A stretch of 64,000 nucleotides of DNA from Leptobrachium leishanense (lineage: Eukaryota; Chordata; Amphibia; Anura; Megophryidae): contig CM019068.1 in the NCBI GenBank assembly GCA_009667805.1, positions 3,021,218 to 3,085,217 of the forward strand, written 5' to 3'. The notes under the pieces are model-generated. The model saw only the letters and a list, made by a program, of their open reading frames with translations, was not told the origin of the DNA and made no database searches. Position 1 is the first letter of the stretch. The number at the start of each line of letters is the position of its first letter. This document shows, piece after piece, positions 12,101 through 22,776 of this stretch. The position numbers and the translations under genes are program-made.

Positions 12101-12510
12101 CCAAAACAAGCAGGACTCCAAGACAGTATCTCTCCCTTAGCCCAATCAATAACAGGATTATGTTCCACCAACCAAGGGAAACCAAGTACAACAGGATTGG
12201 AAGGTGAATGGATAACTTGAAATACGATTTCTTCTTTATGCAAGAGACCAGTGGTAAGAACCACTGTAACCGTATCGTGAGTAATCCTAGGGCAGGATAA
12301 CGGTCTGCCGTCTATGGCTTCGACGGCTAAGGGTGTCTCTCTTACAACCAGAGGTAGAGAAATGGAAGAAGCGTAGTTAACATCGATAAAGTTGCCAGCA
12401 GCCCCAGAATCCAAAAAAGCGGTAGTATGTGTGGTCTTGGTCTTCCAAGCCAAGGATACTGGTAACATAAGTTTAGTGTCTTTGACAGGAGACATGCACG
12501 TCACACCCAA
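9168..12510 (-). pseudogene. Gypsy pol: protease, RT, RNase H, integrase, chromodomain
   Basis: From right to left: an aspartic protease (LDSGAAGNFI) near 12420; RT with an in-frame TGA near 11775 between KKE and DLRPCIDYRG; RT catalytic YLDDILIYS near 11450; RNase H with LEVDASEIG and TDHKNLTYV; the integrase zinc-binding region near 10450; core D (SMDFIVDLP), D (SDRGAQF) and E (GAAERANQ); and a chromodomain ending near 9220 (YEVRRVLDSR, YLVDWVGYG, RSWIPASD). At least two frameshifts fall in integrase (about 10390 and 10040). A C-terminal chromodomain defines chromoviruses. Non-functional in this copy. Confidence 0.85.
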
Positions 12511-13463
12511 GGCCTGTCTCCTCAGCTGCCTTAGGTGCGGTAGTTTTCCGGCTTATCATGCATCTTAGGACGAGTAGGACATTGAAATCGTACATGTCCC
12601 CCCAAACCACAATACAGGCACAATCCCTCACGAAAACGCCTTGTTCTCTCTCTTCCTCTGTAAGCCTAGTACGGCCTAGTTGCATAGGCTCAGAGGGAGG
12701 AGATAACTCTCTTGGTGGTGCCTGAAAGACAGGGGCCAACCTAGGTAACGGTCTCTTTGGTTTCTCTCTTGGAGTCCTTCTGTCCTTTATCTGATTATCC
12801 AGATCTATACAATAATCAATGAGTTCACACAATACCTCAGGTAGTTTACGTGGAGCCAATTCATGCATCAATGACTCTGATAACCCCTCCATAAAAGCCA
12901 GAACCAGTGTCTCATTTGTCCAGTTCACATCAGAGATCAAGGTTTTAAATTCTATGGCATAATCAGACACAGTCTTGTTCCCTTGACGTATGCGGAACAA
13001 GGATTTGCCAGCTACCGTGGCCTTTCTGGTAGGATTAAATGTACGTTGTAACTCGGCTATGAATTCTTTATAATCCCGTATGATAGGCTTCTCTGCCTCC
13101 CATAAAGGAGTCGCCCATGTCAATGCTCTGCCAGACAGATGATTAATAATGAACCCCACTTTGGCAATGTCAGAAAAACATCTGTGGATTTAATTTAAAA
13201 TGAATATCCACATGGACCAAAAATCCCCGGCACTCAGAGGGAGTACCGTCAAACCTCATAGGAGCGGTCATGTGTACCTGGGATGTCTGAACGACAGGGG
13301 ACACAGGTATATCAAGCAGGGGTGCAACCCAAGCTGGTTCCAGGTGAGCAGTACGAGTCAGGATAGTTTGTAAGGCAATAGCAAACTGATCCATTCTATG
13401 ATCCTGCTCATCCTGTCTGGATACAAAGTTAGCCAAGTGCTGTGTTAAGTCTGCGGGATCCAT
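12511..13463 (-). pseudogene. Gypsy gag (outer element)
   Basis: Starts MDPADLTQHLANFVSRQDEQ at 13463. The capsid-like region (FIINHLSGRALTWATPLW, FNPTRKATVAGKSLFRIRQG) is in a second frame after a break near 13165. A Cys-rich stretch near 12600 is the decayed zinc knuckle. The N-terminal ~50 residues are nearly shared with the ORF of the inner element, indicating a common origin. Confidence 0.75.
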
Positions 13464-13479
13464 ATTGGCCAGATCGTAA

Positions 13480-13854
13480 AGTCACGGTTCCCAGATCCCA
13501 CCACGCAGTACTTAACGCCCCACACTCCACAGAGCCCAGAAGCTACCAACAGAGTAGCCGTGAAAGATCTCTGTCTGGTCCTTAAAATTGGCCAGGTAAA
13601 CTAGCTAGACAGAAAGGGTTAACAACACAGGGAGTAGTCAGCCGAGCCAGAATCAGGAATACAGAGTTCAGAATGGTCAAATGGAATAGCCGGGTCGATA
13701 TCAGAGCAGTGGCGTAGTACAAGAAAATGGTCTAGGGCAACAGAAGGCAGAATGGTCAGAAACAAGCAGAGGTCAATAACGGGTTAATTCAATATAGCAG
13801 TCAGGTACAAGGAGCTCAGGTATGGATAACCACGATCTGGCAACTGCTGAGAAT
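13480..13854 (-). repeat. 5' LTR of the outer Gypsy, distal part (split)
   Basis: Begins AGTCACGG instead of TGTCACGG, so the terminal base is mutated. It breaks at AGAAT (13850-13854), the duplicated target of the inner element. The LTR resumes at 17204. The adjacent sequence at 13456-13479 is the leader/primer-binding region. Confidence 0.8.
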
Positions 13855-14402
13855 TGTCACGGTTCCCGGATCCCACCACGCAGTACTTAACCCCCAACAC
13901 TCCACAAAACCCAGAAGCTACCAACAGTGTAGCTGTGAATGATCCCTATCTGTCTGGTCCTTAGAATTGGCCAGGTAAACTAGCTAGACAGAAAAGGGTT
14001 AACAATACGGAGGAGTCAGCCGAGCCAGAATCAGGAGTACAGAGTTCAGAATGGTCAAATGGAATAGCCGGGTCGGTATCAGAGCGGTAGCGTAGTACAA
14101 GTAAATAGTCTAGGGCAACAGAAGGCAGAATGGTCAGAACACAAGCAGAGGTCAGTAACAGGTTAAATCAATATAGCAGTCAGGTACAAGGAGCTCAGGA
14201 TGGATAACCACGATCTGGCAACTTCTGAAACTATACTGAGGGTTTTTAAAGACCTTCACCAGACCATGCCCCCCCACTCAAGCCACACCTCATGCAATCA
14301 CCTCCCTGCCTGTCTCCATTTAAACCAGGCAGTGGTCAGCGAGCAGCATCAGACTTGCTGTCCTCAAGCACACAGGTAGGGCTGGAAGCCCCCAACGTTA
14401 CA
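13855..14402 (-). repeat. 3' LTR of the inner Gypsy element
   Basis: 548 bp, plus-strand TGTCACGG...AACGTTACA. It is followed by a polypurine tract in the minus sense (14403-14420). Confidence 0.9.
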
Positions 14403-14514
14403 GTACCCCCCTCTCCACGAGCAGATGCCGGATGCTCAAAAGAGGACAACAAGAAAAATGACAAGAAAATAGTCAATGGGTCTTGTAGGCACGTAGAGCC
14501 CTCGCGTACACCAG

Positions 14515-16464
14515 TCACCAAAGTCCCCTGAGGTCCCAATCAGAGTCGTCATCCTCCTCAAGACGCCCCCGTCTATGAGGGTGGGAGCCAAAACTGGGTC
14601 CAGGTTTGAAGACACTGGCACCAGTCCTTTTGCGTCTCCTACCCCTGGTACAGGACGCGGAATGGACAGCAACAGTGTCCTCTCTGCACTGCGGCAACAT
14701 GAACACGGCACCAGTGGTACGGATCTGCGGGTCAGTGACCCCGGCACGGCTCTGCTGCGACTTAGTCATGGCGGCAACAGCACGGATCTGTGGGTCAGGG
14801 ACCTTGGCACGGCTCTGCGGCGACTGGACTGGAACCACTGGGCTCGAAGACGCCGGGACAGCTGGGCTCAAAGACGCCGGGACAGCTGGGCTCGGTGGGG
14901 CAGCGCCCTTGGTGTGGACCGGTTGGGTAGCACCCTTGGCAAGGACAGGAGGGGCAGCGCCTTTAGCACGACTCTGTGGTGACTTGGACACGGCAGCAAC
15001 AGCACGGCTCTGTGGGTCAGTGACCTCATCACGGCTCTGCGGCGACTCGGTCCTGGCGGCGGCAGCACAGATCTGTGGGTCAGCGACCTCATCACGGCTC
15101 TGCGGCGACTTGGACATGGCGGCAACAGCCGGCTCGGGTGAGCGTGGCTTGGCAACAGCCGGCTCGGGTGAGCGTGGCTTGGCAACAGCCGGCTCGGGTG
15201 AGCGTGGCTTGGCAACAGCCGGCTCGGGTGAGCGTGGCTTGGCAACAGCCGGCTCGGGTGAGCGTGGCTTGGCAACAGCCGGCTCGGGTGAGCGTGGCTT
15301 GGCAACAGCCGGCTCGGGTGAGAGTGGCTTGGCAACAGCCGGCTCGGGTGAGCGTGGCTTGGCAACAGCCGGCTCGGGTGAGCGTGGCTTGGCAACAGCC
15401 GGCTCGGGTGAGCGTGGCTTGGCAACAGCCGGCTCGGGTGAGCGTGGCTTGGCAACAGCCGGCTCGGGTGAGCGTGGCTTGGCAGCTACCGGCTCGGGTG
15501 AGCGTGGCTTGGCAGCTACCGGCTCGGGTGAGCGTGGCTGGGCAGCTACCGGCTCGGGTGGCTTGATCTCACAGTGCTTTGCAACCACCTTGGCTTGGCA
15601 CTGTGGAGCGGTGACCCCAGCTTGGCACTGTCTCTTGAACTGCTGTGCAGTGGACTGGCTCTCAAACTGGTTAGCGGTGGACCAGATCTCGCACTGTGAG
15701 GCAGTGGACTTGATTTGTTCGTGCTGCAGGGCAGCACTCTTGACTGGAACTGCTAGCTTAGGCACAGTAGACATGGACAGGACTTGAAGCTGACAAACAG
15801 CAGACTCAGATTCTTTGTGCTGCTGAGCAGCCACCTTAGATTGTTCATGCTGCAGGGCAGCACTCTTGACTTCCCACTGCTGGGCATTACACCTGGTCTC
15901 TCCCTGTTGGGCAGTAGATTTTGGACATCCTGCGACGTGCAGGGCAGTGGACTCTGGGACCTGGTAAGGCTGGAACATGGAGGGTAACTTCTGGGGGCGC
16001 AATTGACAGTCCATTCTTTTATGCAGGAAAGAACCGCAATAAAAGCATAAGCCCTGAGTCTTCCTCCATACCCTTTCCTCCAGGGTCAGGGGTCCTCTGG
16101 AACCTTTAACTGGAACTGGAACAGGCTCCTTTGGGAAGACGTCCCTAGGAGGTTGCAGCAAACTTGCATACAGGATATCCAGGTGCTGAGTAATGAGCTT
16201 GTTAGCCCCTCTCAGGATCTCCAGCACCTCTAGAATTACTGCTCGCTCACTACGTACTGGCTGCCTCATTATGTGTACCTGGGATGTCTGAACGACAGGG
16301 GGCACAGGTATAGCAGGCGGAGGTGCAACCCCAACTGGTTCCAGGTGTGCAGTACGATTCAGGATAGTCTGTAAGGCAATGGCAAACTGATCCATCCTAT
16401 GATCCTGCTCATCCTGTCTGGATACAAAGGTAGCCAAGTGCTGTGTTAAATCTGCGGGATCCAT
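14515..16464 (-). CDS. Gag-like protein with zinc knuckle and 15 decapeptide repeats
   Basis: 649 aa, uninterrupted. Residues 1-50 (MDPADLTQHLATFVSRQDEQ) match the Gag N-terminus of the outer element. The capsid region is missing. Residues ~135-165 hold a CCHC knuckle CFYCGSFLHKRMDC (C-x2-C-x4-H-x4-C). A Gln/Ala-rich middle (~180-300) precedes about 15 copies of a SPEPAVAKPR-type decapeptide (~300-450), then degenerate SPQSRDE repeats, a basic RGRRRKR cluster and an acidic tail EEDDDSDWDLRGLW. It probably binds RNA through the knuckle. The repeat and tail roles are unknown. No pol follows, so the protein may be packaged by a partner element. The open frame despite insertion age suggests recent activity. 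Confidence 0.75.
   Translation of the reverse strand: MDPADLTQHLATFVSRQDEQDHRMDQFAIALQTILNRTAHLEPVGVAPPPAIPVPPVVQTSQVHIMRQPVRSERAVILEVLEILRGANKLITQHLDILYASLLQPPRDVFPKEPVPVPVKGSRGPLTLEERVWRKTQGLCFYCGSFLHKRMDCQLRPQKLPSMFQPYQVPESTALHVAGCPKSTAQQGETRCNAQQWEVKSAALQHEQSKVAAQQHKESESAVCQLQVLSMSTVPKLAVPVKSAALQHEQIKSTASQCEIWSTANQFESQSTAQQFKRQCQAGVTAPQCQAKVVAKHCEIKPPEPVAAQPRSPEPVAAKPRSPEPVAAKPRSPEPAVAKPRSPEPAVAKPRSPEPAVAKPRSPEPAVAKPRSPEPAVAKPLSPEPAVAKPRSPEPAVAKPRSPEPAVAKPRSPEPAVAKPRSPEPAVAKPRSPEPAVAKPRSPEPAVAAMSKSPQSRDEVADPQICAAAARTESPQSRDEVTDPQSRAVAAVSKSPQSRAKGAAPPVLAKGATQPVHTKGAAPPSPAVPASLSPAVPASSSPVVPVQSPQSRAKVPDPQIRAVAAMTKSQQSRAGVTDPQIRTTGAVFMLPQCREDTVAVHSASCTRGRRRKRTGASVFKPGPSFGSHPHRRGRLEEDDDSDWDLRGLW
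15121..15560. repeat. 30-bp tandem repeat, ~15 units, inside the Gag-like ORF
   Basis: Twelve units of GGCAACAGCCGGCTCGGGTG followed by AGCGTGGCTT (one with AGAG), then three variant units starting GGCAGCTACC, the last of them shortened. Thirty bp is a multiple of three, so every frame is open and overlapping frames are artefacts. The minus frame continuous with the zinc knuckle is the coding one. Confidence 0.95.
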
Positions 16465-16480
16465 ATTGGCCAGATCGTAA

Positions 16481-17028
16481 TGTCACGGTTCCCGGATCCC
16501 ACCACGCAGTACTTAACCCCCAACACTCCACAAAACCCAGAAGCTACCAACAGTGTAGCTGTGAATGATCCCTATCTGTCTGGTCCTTAGAATTGGCCAG
16601 GTAAACTAGCTAGACAGAAAAGGGTTAACAATACGGAGGAGTCAGCCGAGCCAGAATCAGGAGTACAGAGTTCAGAATGGTCAAATGGAATAGCCGGGTC
16701 GGTATCAGAGCGGTAGCGTAGTACAAGTAAATAGTCTAGGGCAACAGAAGGCAGAATGGTCAGAACACAAGCAGAGGTCAGTAACAGGTTAAATCAATAT
16801 AGCAGTCAGGTACAAGGAGCTCAGGATGGATAACCACGATCTGGCAACTTCTGAAACTATACTGAGGGTTTTTAAAGACCTTCACCAGACCATGCCCCCC
16901 CACTCAAGCCACACCTCATGCAATCACCTCCCTGCCTGTCTCCATTTAAACCAGGCAGTGGTCAGCGAGCAGCATCAGACTTGCTGTCCTCAAGCACACA
17001 GGTAGGGCTGGAAGCCCCCAACGTTACA
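16481..17028 (-). repeat. 5' LTR of the inner Gypsy element
   Basis: 548 bp, apparently identical to 13855-14402. Its inner flank (16457-16480, plus-strand ...GGCCAGATCGTAA) matches 13456-13479 of the outer element and should hold the primer-binding site. Confidence 0.9.
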
Positions 17029-17203
17029 AGAATACACTGAGGGTTTTTAAAGACCTTCACCAGACCATGCCCCCCCACTCAAGCCACACCTCATGCAATC
17101 ACCTCCCTGCCTGTCTCCATTTAAACCAGGCAGTGGTCAGCGAGCAGCATCAGACTTGCTGTCCTCAAGCACACAGGTAGGGCTGGAAGCCCCCAACGTT
17201 ACA
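17029..17203 (-). repeat. Recombinant LTR block (175 bp)
   Basis: Begins like the outer LTR (AGAATACACTGAGGG) but from about 17070 carries the variants of the inner LTR (CCCCCCCACTCAAGCCACACC) and ends AACGTTACA. It is followed by the true remainder of the outer LTR (17204-17377). This is the product expected from unequal crossing-over between the inner LTR and the outer LTR remnant. Confidence 0.75.
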
Positions 17204-17377
17204 AGAATACACTGAGGGTTTTTAAAGACCTTCACCAGACCACTCCCCCCACTCAAGCCGCGCCTCATGCAACCACCTCCCTGCCTGTCTCCATTTAAAC
17301 CGGGCATTGGTCAGCGAGCAGCATCAGACATGCTGCCCTCAAGCACACAGGTAGGGCTGGAAGCTCCCAACGTTACA

Positions 17378-17662
17378 GAGCCATACGCTTCCATACTGTT
17401 TTTCCCCGACATCTTGGTGGCCACGATGGCCAGGAGACGGTAATTTAGCCCAGTGACCAAAATTCTCAAAAATCACGACATGCCTTACAGATGGGGCTTC
17501 CCTACTAAGCTCCTCATATGGCACCAGAATATGCTCAACGCTGTTCCTAACGTGGCTTCGGGATTTAAACTACTGAAATTGTGGAATCTAACGCGGAAAG
17601 TACTCCACCACAGGATCCCCGTCCGACTCCAACAAAAGTGTCGCCGGAATGGCATAGGGTGA
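17378..17662 (+). pseudogene. L1 ORF1, C-terminal part
   Basis: Resumes after the Gypsy with FFPDILVATMARRR, then DMPYRWGFPTKLLIWHQ, the conserved L1 ORF1 C-terminal domain (YRWGFP). It ends near 17662 after QQKCRRNGIG. One frame break is present near 17440. It is followed by a pyrimidine-rich inter-ORF spacer (17663-18103) with no gene. Confidence 0.7.
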
Positions 17663-18181
17663 ATATGTGCAAATGAAGACACAATCTTCGATTCTGGGCC
17701 TTGACAATGAGGCCGAGCAGGCCAGACACAAGCTTGAAGCTCATTTAGATGGTTGAGCGGACACGGTTCTCCCCCTTATTTCTCCCCCTGTGAGACTGGG
17801 GTGAGCTGGGATGTTACTCCAGCCCAAGGAGTTTTCTGGAATTGTACATATCTGGCACACGCTGTGCACACATTTTACTTTTTGATGTTTCGGATACTTT
17901 TTCCTCATTTGTTTACCCTTTTTTTTCCTTCTTATTTTCTTTCACCTCACACTGCAGTTCAGATTGAGTTCATTTTCACACTCACTACGGTGTGACAGCT
18001 ACAGCATCTGCGAGTCTCGGTCCTAACATTGTATGGCCCTGTTTGGCGGATTGCTTCCAGCTCCATGATAGCGGTGTTACCGATACTGGAATACCTGCGG
18101 CATCAGTGGCGTAGCGTGGGTTGTCAGCGCCCGGGTCCAGCCAAGAATTGTGCGCCCCCCCCAACCTGTGGACACGTTATC

Positions 18182-19255
18182 GATATTGCCCCAGCTCTCA
18201 CATGGATATTGCCCCAGCTCACACATGGATTTGCCCCAGCTCACACATGGATATTGCCCCAGCTCACACATGGATTTACCCCAGCTCACACATGGATTTG
18301 CCCCAACTCACACATGGATTTGCCCCAGTTCATGGATTTGCCCCAGTTTATGGATACTGCCCCAGCTCATGGACACTGCCCCAGCACATGGATTTGCCCC
18401 AGCACATGGATTTGCCCCAGCTCATGGATTTGCCCCAGCTCACACATGGATTTGCCCCAGCTCACACATGGATTTGCCCCAGCACATGGAAATGCCCCAG
18501 CTCACACATGGATTTGCCCCAGCACATGGATTTGCCCCAGCACATGGATTTGCCCCAGCTCATGGATTTGCCCCAGCTCACACATGGATTTGCCCCAGCT
18601 CATGGAAATGCCCCAGCTCACACATGGATTTTCCCCAGCACATGGATTTGCCCCAGCTCATGGATTTGCCCCAGCTCATGGAAATTCCCCAGCTCACACA
18701 TGGATTTTCCCCAGCTCACACATGGATTTGCCCCAGCTCACACATTTGCCCCAGCTCACACATGGATTTGCCCCAGCTCATGGATTTGCCCCAGCTCATG
18801 GATACTGCCCCAGCACATGGATTTGCCCCAGCTCATGGATTTGCCCCAGCTCACACATGGATTTGCCCCAGCTCATGGAAATGCCCCAGCTCATGGATTT
18901 GCCCCAGCACATGGATTTGTCCCAGCACATGGATTTGCCCCAGCTCATGGATATGCCCCAGCACATGGATTTGCTCCAGCACATGGATTTGTCCCAGCTC
19001 ATTGATTTGCCCCAGCACATGGATACTGCCCCAGCTCATGGATTTGCCCCAGCACATGGATTTGCCCCAGCACATGGATTTGCCCCAGCTCACACATGGA
19101 TTTGCCCCAGCTCATGGAAATGCCCCAGCACATGGATTTGCCCCAGCTCATGGATTTGCCCCAGCACATGGATTTGCCCCAGCACATGGATTGGCCCCAG
19201 CTCTCACCTGGATATTGCCCCAGCTCTCACCTGGATATTGCCCCAGCTCCGGATC
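18182..19255. repeat. 18/22-bp minisatellite (CA)CATGGATTTGCCCCAG
   Basis: About 55 units of CACATGGATTTGCCCCAG or CTCATGGATTTGCCCCAG, with a longer CTCACACATGGATTTG variant. Several frames stay open for hundreds of codons because of the repeat structure. None has a recognisable domain. Confidence 0.95.
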
Positions 19256-19268
19256 CAGCAGCGGTTGC

Positions 19269-19537
19269 GGGGACCCAGATGCCGGGCAGCGGGAGTGCCT
19301 GCCGGCTGCCCGGTCCTGAACAGCGTGCGAGTCCGTCCTGTTGAAGGGAAGGCGGCTGCGTGCGTGCGCAGGTAACGCGGTCCGGCCAGTCAGGTGGTAC
19401 AGAGACTCAGTACCACCTGATTAGATGGACCACGTGACCTGCGCCTGCATGCAGCCGCCTCCCCTTCAACAGGACGGACTCACTGTTCAGGACCGGGCAG
19501 CCGGCAGGCACTCCCGCTGCCCGGCATCTGAGTCCCC
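19269..19537. repeat. ~270-bp near-perfect palindrome
   Basis: Left arm from GGGACCCAGATGCCGGGCAG. The right arm ends with the inverse, CTGCCCGGCATCTGAGTCCC. The centre near 19403 is GGTGGTAC-AGAGACTCA-GTACCACC. A few mismatches occur in the arms. Cruciform or long-hairpin potential. Confidence 0.85.
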
Positions 19538-20311
19538 TCAACCCGCGGGCCCTTGGGCGGCGCCCAAGGGCCCGGCGGGTCAGTCCGGGCCACAAGTTTT
19601 AGGGGCGCAAATTTCTTTTGAAATAATGCGCCCCTAAGAAAACTGCGCCCGGGGCCACGGCCCCCCCTGCCCCCCCACGCTACGCCACTGTGCGGCATGA
19701 TAACAGAGATGGTGTTTTCCCCAGCTTAGTTAGGACTACAACATGAAACTATTTTCTTTAAACGTCAAGGGATTGAACACTTCCCATAAGAGACACTCAT
19801 TATATGAGGATATCAAGCGCTCAAATCCTGATGTGATAGGGGCGCTTCTCCGCGATTGTATCTCCCCAGTTACTCAATTCAGGTTCATGCAACGTCTCCC
19901 ACGAAGACCAGGGGGTTCTCGATCCTTATACATAATCGAGTGGTCTTCCAATTTATTCATCCAGTAATTGACCCCAACGGCAGATTCATCATTCTTGTCT
20001 GCTCTCTTAATCATATTGTGCACACGATATTGAACATTTACTGTCCTAATGAATCTCAACATCCTTTTTTGAACCAAGTGCTGCTCAAGACTCAGAAGAT
20101 TTGTTCGGGTCATTTAATAATCTGTGGAGATATGAACTTGTCGTTGGATCAGCCTCCCCGAGCTTCCCAGAGACTTAAAGCGGCCCGTTGCAGGAATGCA
20201 AAATTGTTTGCGGAACACCAGCTCTTTGATGTGTGGAGAATGATGAATCCAGGAGAAGTGGATCACTCCTTCTATTCGACAGCCCACAATGTCCATACTA
20301 GGATAGACTAT

Positions 20312-20491
20312 CAGGGTTATTCAGAGAGAGTGAAAAGCAGGAGAATGACTGGAGAATGAAAAATTCTAGGTCAAAATAGCCGAACCAGAAAAATTCTCCC
20401 TTTCATCTGACTTTCCAAATCGGCTATTTTGACCTAGAATTTTTCATTCTCCAGTCATTCTCCTGCTTTTCATGATCTCTGAATAACCCTG
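20312..20491. mobile_element. Foldback MITE (180 bp) in L1 ORF2
   Basis: Termini CAGGGTTATTCAGAGA and its inverse; nearly the whole element is an inverted repeat with ~75-bp arms. Flanked by TAT on both sides (20309-20311, 20492-20494). A diverged relative is at 38339-38499. Confidence 0.85.
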
Positions 20492-22776
20492 TATGTGTTT
20501 GTATGAGAGGACTTTTTGGCGCAGGTGCTGGACTACTCTCTTGGAACGATCGCGTGGTCGGATCATGCGCCGGTTATGCCAAGTTGGGTTGATAACTATG
20601 ATTTTTGTGGCAGAGCCCCGTCGAGGTTAAACGAGTCCTTACTGTCCAGACCGGACATTAGGGATGAGGTTCAGCAGGCCATCACAAATTATTTCAAGGA
20701 AAACGTTTCCCCTGAAGTGTCAGATAACATGATATGGCAGGCACACAAAGCGGTAGTCAGGGGCATTTTAATAAAATGGGGGGCTAGATTGAAAAAGACT
20801 AATGCAGATCATTGACTATCCCTTTTAAAACGTATTGCTACAGCAGATAAGGCCCATAAACGACTCCAATCTAATACATCTCTGGCCGAAGTGACGGATT
20901 TACGACGTCTAGATGACATGGATAAATTAGACTTTGCGTGGGTCACTAGAAGACTGAAAGCTAGATGTTACGTTTACAGCAACAAAGCAAGTCTGATGCT
21001 AGCCAACAAACTGAGGGCGACGGTAGGCAAATCTCGCATTGCACAGATCAATGACAAAGAGGGACGCCCCAAACATCGACCCAGACAGATAGCGAACTGC
21101 TTTGCGGACTATTATAACTCTCTCTATAATTTAAGCAATGATACGGACTCTTTTCAACCAATATATCTAACAACGTGTCCAACTTCCTAAACCGGGCGCA
21201 TCTACTGCATCTATCTGTTGACGCGCAACAGAAGTTGATCAGACCTCTTTCCCTACTAGAATTAACTTCGGCCATTAAAGAGCTTCCGAATGGTAAAGCT
21301 CCGGGACCAGACGGATTCTCAGCTAAATATTATAAGACCTTCCCTGACCTTCATTCTAAAATGCTAAAAAAAATTCAATCCATTTTTCAATCAGGCCAAC
21401 CGCCTAAGGAATGGTTAGAGCCTAGGCACATATTGTTACGCTTCCTAAAACGAGTCCTCCTTCTCCCAATACCGACCCATAGCTCTCCTTAATGTTGACA
21501 CCAAACTTTACGCAAAAATACTAGCAAATAGACTTTCTGAGATTCTGCCGAATTTGGTGGCCGACGATCAGGTCGGCTTCGTCAAAGAGAGGCAGGGACC
21601 AGATAACACCCTAAAAGTGCTAACAATAATTGATCATGTGGTACAATCATCCCAACCAACCTTGTTGCTTTCCCTCGATGCAGAGAAGGCATTTGATCAA
21701 GTTAATTGGTCCTTCCTCCATCACACTTTACTTAAATTTAATTTCCCTAGAGTTTTTTTTACTGCGATAGAAGGATTATACACGTGTCCCTCCGCGAAGG
21801 TGTTGAATGCTGATTTTGCATCTGCCATTATCCCTATTTCAAATGGAACGAGACAGGGATGTCCCCTCTCACCACTGTTAAACGCTCTAATATTGTAACC
21901 TCTGGCCCAAATTATCCGTCAAACGGGGGATATTAGCGGGGTGGCAGTGGGTCAGACAGAAAGTAAATTAAATCTACTTGCAGACGACATACTGTTGACC
22001 CTGACGGACCCTGTGACATCCCTTTCCGCTCACCATAGGATATTAGAGGAATATGGTAGGGTCTCATTCCACAAATTAAATATTAAGAAAACACAGGCAT
22101 TGCCCTACGCAATTTCTATGGCCACCCTGCAGACCTTGAAAAAAGCCTTTGCATACGATTGGAGGTCCTCATATATAAAATATCTGGGTATAAATGTAGC
22201 GTTTAATAGGACAGCTTTATACGATTTTAACTATAAACCTTTACTGGCGATAGTTTGGGACTCTTGTCATACATGGAGTAGACATGAAGTGTCCTGGGTG
22301 GGACGTATCGCCGCAATTAAAATGACACTCCTCCTGAAGATTTTATATATGTTCTGTGCCATCACTCTACTGCTACCAAAGAGTTATTTCCAGACATTAC
22401 AGGCATTATTATCTAAATTTATTTGGAGGGGAAGGAGGCAAGGGTTAAGGCTACATTACTGCATCAAACGATTGAGAATGGAGGCATGGGAGTCCCTAAT
22501 ATATTTCTTTATTATAAGGCAGCTAATTTAGCAGCAGTTCACCTTCTAATGACAGGTTCACAAGGCCCACGGTATATCGCAGCATCTTATCTCCCTTTCT
22601 CTCCAGCAATGTTGTTGTGGACTCCTAAAGCCATGCGTCGGGGTGTGCCACCTCTTCCTCCACTAGCCGCACTTTTCCTTAAAATATGGGATAATAACTC
22701 CTCCACCCTCATCCAATTCCACCCGGTGGCCCTAGCCACACCGATTGAGGTGTTTAGTCATCTCATCCCACATTTT

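Larger units (their letters stand above)
13855..17028 (-). mobile_element. Young non-autonomous Gypsy element (3174 bp) with a single ORF
   Basis: Two 548-bp LTRs (13855-14402 and 16481-17028) look identical by eye, and the element is flanked by the 5-bp duplication AGAAT (13850-13854 and 17029-17033). It has no protease, RT or integrase. The internal region holds one long minus-strand ORF (14515-16464). LTR similarity to the outer chromovirus suggests that relatives of that element mobilise it. The identical LTRs indicate a recent insertion. Confidence 0.9.
8614..17377 (-). mobile_element. Ty3/Gypsy chromovirus, full length, with a second Gypsy inside its LTR
   Basis: Flanked by the 5-bp duplication GAGCC (8609-8613 and 17378-17382). 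Coding sense is minus. The 3' LTR is 8614-9160. The 5' LTR is 13480-13854 plus 17204-17377, interrupted by a non-autonomous relative and a recombinant block. A polypurine tract lies next to the 3' LTR (9161-9180). The two LTRs differ at several sites, so this copy is older than the inner element. Confidence 0.85.
18104..19690. mobile_element. hAT-type non-autonomous element (1587 bp)
   Basis: Termini CAGTGGCGTAGCGTGGG and its inverse (CCCACGCTACGCCACTG), with a perfect 8-bp duplication TGCGGCAT at 18096-18103 and 19691-19698. No transposase. The interior contains a large minisatellite (18182-19255) and a 270-bp palindrome (19269-19537). It is inserted in the L1 spacer just before ORF2. Confidence 0.9.

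Noticed and set aside
15121..15560. Regular 30-bp array considered as CRISPR-like
   Set aside because: Units are contiguous with no unique spacers, and it lies inside an ORF of a eukaryotic retroelement.
14606..15787. Plus-strand 393-codon frame with GLATAGSGER repeats
   Set aside because: Antisense shadow of the Gag-like ORF caused by the 30-bp repeat. It lacks any domain, while the minus frame has the Gag N-terminus and zinc knuckle.
18029..19375. Long plus-strand frames rich in HGFAPAH and CPSSWI repeats
   Set aside because: Products of the 18/22-bp minisatellite inside the hAT element, with several frames open at once.
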